This document shows, piece after piece, positions 60,262 to 64,000 of a DNA stretch of 64,000 bases (position 1 is its first letter; the number at the start of each line of letters is the position of its first letter). Location of the stretch: assembly GCF_000336615.1 (NCBI RefSeq), contig NZ_AOLW01000047.1, forward strand, positions 64,099 to 128,098. The letters run 5' to 3'. The notes under the pieces were generated by a model. The model worked only from the letters and a program-made list of their open reading frames with translations. It was not told the DNA's origin and searched no databases. The stretch comes from Haloarcula amylolytica JCM 13557. GTDB lineage: Archaea; Halobacteriota; Halobacteria; Halobacteriales; Haloarculaceae. A program made the position numbers and the translations under genes.

Positions 60262-60810
60262 CTACGAGTCGTCGTAGCGGTCGGCAGCCGATTCAAACCC
60301 CAGTTCGGATTGCTCCTTAGAGCGGCGCTGTTCCCGCTGTGCAATGGCTTCAGGGTCCGGGTTTGCGTCGTCGTCGAGCCGCGCCCACGACTGGTGGATC
60401 TTCGCGTGACACCACCGGCAGAGAAAGACCGTTATTTCGTGTGATAGCTCGTTGCCGCCTTCGCGGTACGAGAGGTGGTGTTCCTCTAGCAGCGGTCGGT
60501 CCGCAGAGTGGGCCATCCGTCGCTCTTCAAGTCCGCAACGAACACACTCCCGGTCGTGGTTCCGAGAGCGGAAATGCGGGCAGTCGACCCAATCCCATTC
60601 CGGCTCCGCGTCTGCGTCCGCGTCATCGGGTGCAATCGCTGCCGGACAGCGAAAGTCGTCGGCACTACGGGTGTTGGCGAACTCGGGGTCGTGGTGGCCG
60701 TGTTCGCGCGCCCAGCGACACTTCCCCTCGCCGGTGACGAAGTCACACCGCTGGACGTGGTCGTATGGGTCGTCGACGCCGACGGACGTCCCCCCGGGAG
60801 CCTTCTCCAT
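60262..60810 (-). CDS. HNH-type zinc protein
   Basis: A 182-aa protein. The C-terminal half has an HNH-like array: CVRCGLEER, LEEHHLSYREGGNELSHEIT, FLCRWCHAKIHQS, i.e. Cys-X2-Cys, His-His, Asn, Cys-X2-Cys-His and a final His. The N-terminal part has a second set (CDFVTGEGKCRWAREHGHHD) that may bind zinc. It may be a nuclease or a DNA/RNA-binding protein. ATG 60810 chosen; a longer form from 60840 is possible. Confidence 0.75.
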   Translation of the reverse strand: MEKAPGGTSVGVDDPYDHVQRCDFVTGEGKCRWAREHGHHDPEFANTRSADDFRCPAAIAPDDADADAEPEWDWVDCPHFRSRNHDRECVRCGLEERRMAHSADRPLLEEHHLSYREGGNELSHEITVFLCRWCHAKIHQSWARLDDDANPDPEAIAQREQRRSKEQSELGFESAADRYDDS

Positions 60811-60892
60811 GTGACATAGTGAGTGGCCGTGCCCCCTCAAACCCTCCGTTCCGACAGAAGACTTTTTGCCTGCCTACGACTTCCGCGGTGGT

Positions 60893-61237
60893 ATGCGTCT
60901 CGTCCACGACCCCGACGGCACGGCTCGCCCCCTCGCGACGGAGGTGGAGTACGCCGAGTCGATGCTCGAACAGGGCCGGGGGTTGATGTTCCGGTCGTCG
61001 ATTCCCGACGACTACGCGCTGGTCTTCCCCTTCGACCGCGCGAGCCGACAGTTCATCCATATGCTGTTCGTCCGGTTCCCACTCGACGTGCTCTGGCTCG
61101 TCGACGAGGAGGTCCAGGCCGTCGAAACCCTACAGCCCTGGCGCTCGGTCGGCTATGCGAACGCGGACACTGTCATCGAACTGCCCGGTGGCGCGGCGTC
61201 GGACGTTTCCGAGGGCGATACGGTCCGTCTTGAATAA
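60893..61237 (+). CDS. DUF192 family protein
   Basis: A 114-aa protein (LATEVEYAESMLEQGRGLMF, RSSIPDDYALVFPFDRASRQ, FIHMLFVRFPLDVLWLVDEE, VQAVETLQPW). It matches the DUF192 family, with the GLMFR and FxHMxFVxxPLDVxF motifs. Function is unknown. The start ATG 60893 follows a TTTTTG-type AT patch at ~60863-60868. Confidence 0.9.
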   Translation: MRLVHDPDGTARPLATEVEYAESMLEQGRGLMFRSSIPDDYALVFPFDRASRQFIHMLFVRFPLDVLWLVDEEVQAVETLQPWRSVGYANADTVIELPGGAASDVSEGDTVRLE

Positions 61238-61312
61238 CGAGTATCAATAGCATGGGTCGTGGTAATCAGTTCCGTCACCTTTTAGACGGTGAAGAGTAGA
61301 GTAGACACCACT

Positions 61313-61384
61313 ATGTCGGAATACCCGACGGAGGATAGAGGAAGTCGCCGCGAGGCGGCTGGCCGCGAAATTCGTGGCGCGTGA
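61313..61384 (+). other. Short leaderless upstream ORF and hairpins before leuA
   Basis: A TATA-like TTTAGA (61281-61286) lies ~27 bases before an ATG at 61313, so transcription probably starts at that codon. It opens a 23-codon ORF rich in Arg/Glu/Gly (MSEYPTEDRGSRREAAGREI...) ending at TGA 61382-61384. It contains two small hairpins (CGCC-gcga-GGCG, and GCCGCGA-aat-TCGTGGC). Fourteen bases after its stop is the GTG of leuA, with GGAG at 61386-61389 as a ribosome binding site. It may couple or control leuA translation; it lacks Leu or Val codons. Confidence 0.5.
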
Positions 61385-61397
61385 TGGAGCATCTTCT

Positions 61398-62942
61398 GTG
61401 AGTCAGAACACATTGTTCGAGGGGCACCCAGCGATGCGTGCGCTCTCAGATGTCGGTGAGGTACAGTTTCTCGACACGACACTTCGCGACGGTGAGCAAG
61501 CCCCCGGCGTGTCGCTGACGCCGGACGACAAGGCCGATATCGCCCGCTCGCTCGATGCGGCCCGTATCGACGTCATCGAAGCCGGGAGCGCCTGTACCGG
61601 CCCCGGCGAGCGCGAGACGATCTCTCGCGTCGCGGGGCTCGACCTCGACGGTACCGTCACTAGCTTCTGTCGAGGTATCCGGAACGATATCGACCTCGCG
61701 CTCGACTGTGGTGTCGACGGCATCAATCTCGTCGTTCCGGCCAGCGACAAGCATGTGGAGCAGAAGGTCGGCACGTCCAAGTCTGAGAACGTCGAGAACA
61801 CCGTCGAACTGGTGGAGTACGCCGCCGACCACGGGCTCTGGGTCGAGGTCATCGGCGAGGACGGCTCGCGAGCCGATCTGGACTACCTCGAAGAGCTGCT
61901 CGGCGCCGCCGTCGAGGCCGGCGCGGACCGCATCTGCTGGGCCGACACCGTCGGTCACGCGACGCCGGACCGCGCACTCGAATGCGTCTCCCGGCTCTCC
62001 GACCTGGGCCCAGTCAGTACCCACACCCACGACGACCTGGGGCTCGCAGTGACGAACGCCCTGGTCTCCATCGCGGCAGGTGCAGACCTCGTCCACGGGA
62101 CGATAAACGGCATCGGCGAGCGCGCCGGCAACGTCGCCCTCGAAGAGATCGCTATCGCGCTCGACCACGGCTACGGCGTCGAGTCGATGGCCCTGACCGA
62201 GGTGTACGACCTCGCCCAGCTCATCGCCAACCGGACCGGCATCCCGCTGGCTCCCAACAAGGCGGTCGTCGGCGAGAACGCCTTCACCCACGAGTCCGGT
62301 ATCCACACCGACGGCACGCTCAAGGACGACTCGATGTACGAGCCGTACCCGCCGGAGAAAGTGGGCCGCGAGCGCCGCCTCGCGCTCGGGAAGCACGCGG
62401 GCCGGGCCGGTGTCGAGGCTGCACTCGACGAGCACGACGTCGAGGTCACAGATGACCAGCTCTCGGAGATCGTCAGCCGAGTCAAGGAGATCGGTGACCG
62501 CGGCAAGCGCGTCACCGACGCCGACCTGCTGACTATCGCCGACGAGGTGACCGGCGACGCGCGCGACCGCCGGGTCGAACTGCTCGGCCTGACCGCTGTT
62601 TCCGGCTCCGATACACCGACAGCGAGCGTCCGGCTCGCGGTCGACGGCGAGGAACGCAAGGAGGCAGCGGTCGGCTCCGGGCCGGTCGACGCCGCGATGA
62701 ACGCCGCCGAGGTGGCGCTGTCCCACACCGCCGACGCGACGCTCGAAGACTACCACGTCGACGCCATCACCGGCGGAACGGACGCGCTCGTCACGGTCGA
62801 AATCGAGATGTCACGCGGCGACGACCACGTCGTCGTCTCCGCCAGCGACTCTGACATCACACGGGCGTCCGTGCGCGCGATGGTCGACGCGATGGACCGC
62901 CTCGTCGCCGACGACGAGGACCCGCTCGTCGCCGACGACTGA
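61398..62942 (+). CDS. leuA: 2-isopropylmalate synthase / citramalate synthase family enzyme
   Basis: A 514-aa enzyme condensing acetyl-CoA with a 2-oxoacid for branched-chain amino acid synthesis. The N-terminal DRE-TIM barrel has FLDTTLRDGEQAPG, HTHDDLGLAVTNAL and NGIGERAGN. The C-terminal LeuA dimer/feedback domain covers ~395-500 (ELLGLTAVSGSDTPTASVRL). It resembles the archaeal group that includes citramalate synthases, so the oxoacid (2-oxoisovalerate or pyruvate) is uncertain. I chose GTG 61398 because of the GGAG eight bases upstream; GTG 61374 and ATG 61434 are alternatives. Confidence 0.92.
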   Translation: MSQNTLFEGHPAMRALSDVGEVQFLDTTLRDGEQAPGVSLTPDDKADIARSLDAARIDVIEAGSACTGPGERETISRVAGLDLDGTVTSFCRGIRNDIDLALDCGVDGINLVVPASDKHVEQKVGTSKSENVENTVELVEYAADHGLWVEVIGEDGSRADLDYLEELLGAAVEAGADRICWADTVGHATPDRALECVSRLSDLGPVSTHTHDDLGLAVTNALVSIAAGADLVHGTINGIGERAGNVALEEIAIALDHGYGVESMALTEVYDLAQLIANRTGIPLAPNKAVVGENAFTHESGIHTDGTLKDDSMYEPYPPEKVGRERRLALGKHAGRAGVEAALDEHDVEVTDDQLSEIVSRVKEIGDRGKRVTDADLLTIADEVTGDARDRRVELLGLTAVSGSDTPTASVRLAVDGEERKEAAVGSGPVDAAMNAAEVALSHTADATLEDYHVDAITGGTDALVTVEIEMSRGDDHVVVSASDSDITRASVRAMVDAMDRLVADDEDPLVADD

Positions 62943-63016
62943 CGGCACGACAGCTCTCTGGTTCAAACGCGTAGAATCAGTCTGGCCCTCACCGCGGACC
63001 ACCACATGTCGTTTTG

Positions 63017-63985
63017 TTACTTATATCCGCGGCTGGCTTCGTGGTACTGGAACACTGTCTCCATGCCCTGCACCAGTGCGTCGAGGTCGACGCTGTCCGT
63101 GTCGAACTCGCGGTCACGGACGGACTGGTAGATGTCGGCCCACCGGTCCCGGAACCGGGCCTCGAACTGTTCGGCTTTGATTTTGTCGATGAGTTCGGCC
63201 TTTCCGTCAGGGTTTTCCAGTTCTTCGGGAGTGACGAACCCTTCTTGAAGGGCCAGCACGACGATTCCCGCGGTGTAGTCTCCCTCCCTGACTTCTCGTT
63301 CCCAGGTCGTGAGCCAGTTGCCGATGCGGGCCATTTCTTGCAGGTCCCAGATCAGGTCCCGGACCGTGCCGTAATCGGCGAGTTCGAATTCCGGCGAATA
63401 CATGAGGTCAACGGCCGCGTAGGGGAACATTACCATGTTATGTGCCCCGTATGTTTCGGCCCCGCTGAGGTTCGCAATCCGTGGGTTCTCGTTGACGACG
63501 GCGCTGTAATCCATCGCGTTCAGCGTCTGTCGCATATCGTAGGTGAACACGTCGTAGAACTCGTCGACCCGGGGCGCGTCAGCTAGTCCACCCTCGAACT
63601 CGCGCCACACACGCTCGATAAAGGAGAAATATTCCTCGCTTACCGCCGCACGGCTCGGGTCAACGGACGACGGGTCCTGCACGAGTCGTCGGGCCTCTTC
63701 GAAGGTGTCTCGGTCCCCGTCGTTCTCGACGATGTCGTCCAGAATCGTGACGTACATCGTGAGTACCGTCTTCTGCGTCCGGACGTGGTCTGCGTGGTCC
63801 GGGTGGACGGAGGAGAGCGTGAACTCGGGGAACAGCGAGTAGATCCACTGCCAGAGGAACCGGTCACGCTCGCCACAGACCCGCTCGTACTCGTCTGCCA
63901 GTTCTGCAACCCGGTCGGGGAGGCTGGTCGTCCGAACCTCTTCGAGAAGGTCCTGCGTATCGACCGAGGGTGACTCAACGCTCAT
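63017..63985 (-). CDS. Class I terpene synthase-like protein
   Basis: A 322-aa, all-helical protein. The Asp-rich metal motif is LDDIVEND (DDxxE at 83-87) and the second metal motif is NWLTTWERE (Asn223, Thr227, Glu231), fitting N-x3-S/T-x3-E, with the usual GDYTAGIVVLAL continuation. The ~140-residue spacing is that of single-domain class I terpene cyclases (~320-350 aa), which turn prenyl diphosphates into cyclic terpenes. No prenyltransferase lies next to it. It could also be a catalytically altered relative. ATG at 63985. Confidence 0.75.
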   Translation of the reverse strand: MSVESPSVDTQDLLEEVRTTSLPDRVAELADEYERVCGERDRFLWQWIYSLFPEFTLSSVHPDHADHVRTQKTVLTMYVTILDDIVENDGDRDTFEEARRLVQDPSSVDPSRAAVSEEYFSFIERVWREFEGGLADAPRVDEFYDVFTYDMRQTLNAMDYSAVVNENPRIANLSGAETYGAHNMVMFPYAAVDLMYSPEFELADYGTVRDLIWDLQEMARIGNWLTTWEREVREGDYTAGIVVLALQEGFVTPEELENPDGKAELIDKIKAEQFEARFRDRWADIYQSVRDREFDTDSVDLDALVQGMETVFQYHEASRGYK

Positions 63986-64000
63986 TGTGACTGCCCCCCA

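Noticed and set aside
1-64000. CRISPR array
   Set aside because: No regularly spaced 28-37-nt direct repeats were seen; the tRNA-Ser repeat has just two copies.
1-64000. Insertion sequence with transposase
   Set aside because: No DDE, IS200/IS605 or IS1595-like protein was recognised in the open frames; the 19-nt inverted repeat does not enclose a transposase.

Overview
The window is haloarchaeal chromosome, most like Haloarcula. The proteins are strongly acidic and the coding GC is high. Archaeal information-processing genes are present (RFC large subunit, DnaG, a tRNA-Ser whose CCA tail is not encoded). Many starts are leaderless behind TATA boxes, lipoproteins are exported by Tat, and there are several families I know only from Halobacteria (LWR-salt, DUF5778, DUF2150, HVO_A0114 and HFX_2341 families).

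Layout. 1-6719: the N-terminal part of a soluble taxis transducer with a PAS domain, a half-size heme A synthase, a four-gene amino-acid ABC importer, and rfcL on the minus strand. About 6728-17647: an inserted, less GC-rich integrative element. In order it holds a ribbon-helix-helix protein overlapping a tyrosine integrase, a winged-helix coiled-coil protein, an M32 carboxypeptidase, a tight run of seven small ORFs (several with Cys-X2-Cys pairs, one membrane protein), a DUF6176 protein, a C5-cytosine methyltransferase with an added C-terminal HTH, two further unknown proteins, a C-poor origin-like intergenic region with a 19-nt inverted repeat, and two divergent small zinc proteins. No capsid, spike or packaging gene was recognised.

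17803-36409: a pilin, an XRE-type regulator, HMG-CoA synthase (mevalonate pathway, isoprenoid lipids), secreted and surface proteins, an MscS channel, PdxS, ValS, a TumE-type toxin/antitoxin pair, a CARF-like regulator and a sodium:solute symporter with its DUF3311 partner. 36514-43076: tRNA-binding protein, sugar isomerase, DnaG, a prenyl-chain group (DUF92 membrane protein, a degenerate cis-prenyltransferase paralogue and a complete UppS), and tandem cold-shock proteins.

43252-50865: an alternative-heme operon (fused siroheme decarboxylase, precorrin-2 dehydrogenase, HemA) followed by small enzymes, a divergent MoeA-like protein and Hsp20. 50884-63985: an ABC1/AarF kinase, a sulfatase-GtrA pair, MoxR, tRNA-Ser(CGA) followed by a duplicated copy of its 3' end that looks like an integration scar, DUF2070, GMP synthase glutaminase subunit, a histidine kinase, an HNH-type protein, a LeuA/CimA-type enzyme with a short leaderless upstream ORF, and finally a protein carrying both class I terpene synthase metal motifs.

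The observations I rate highest are the terpene-synthase-like protein (63017-63985) and the integrative element, with its unusual methyltransferase-HTH fusion, candidate new replication module and mini zinc-protein operon. All functional statements rest on reading motifs by eye; no database search was possible.
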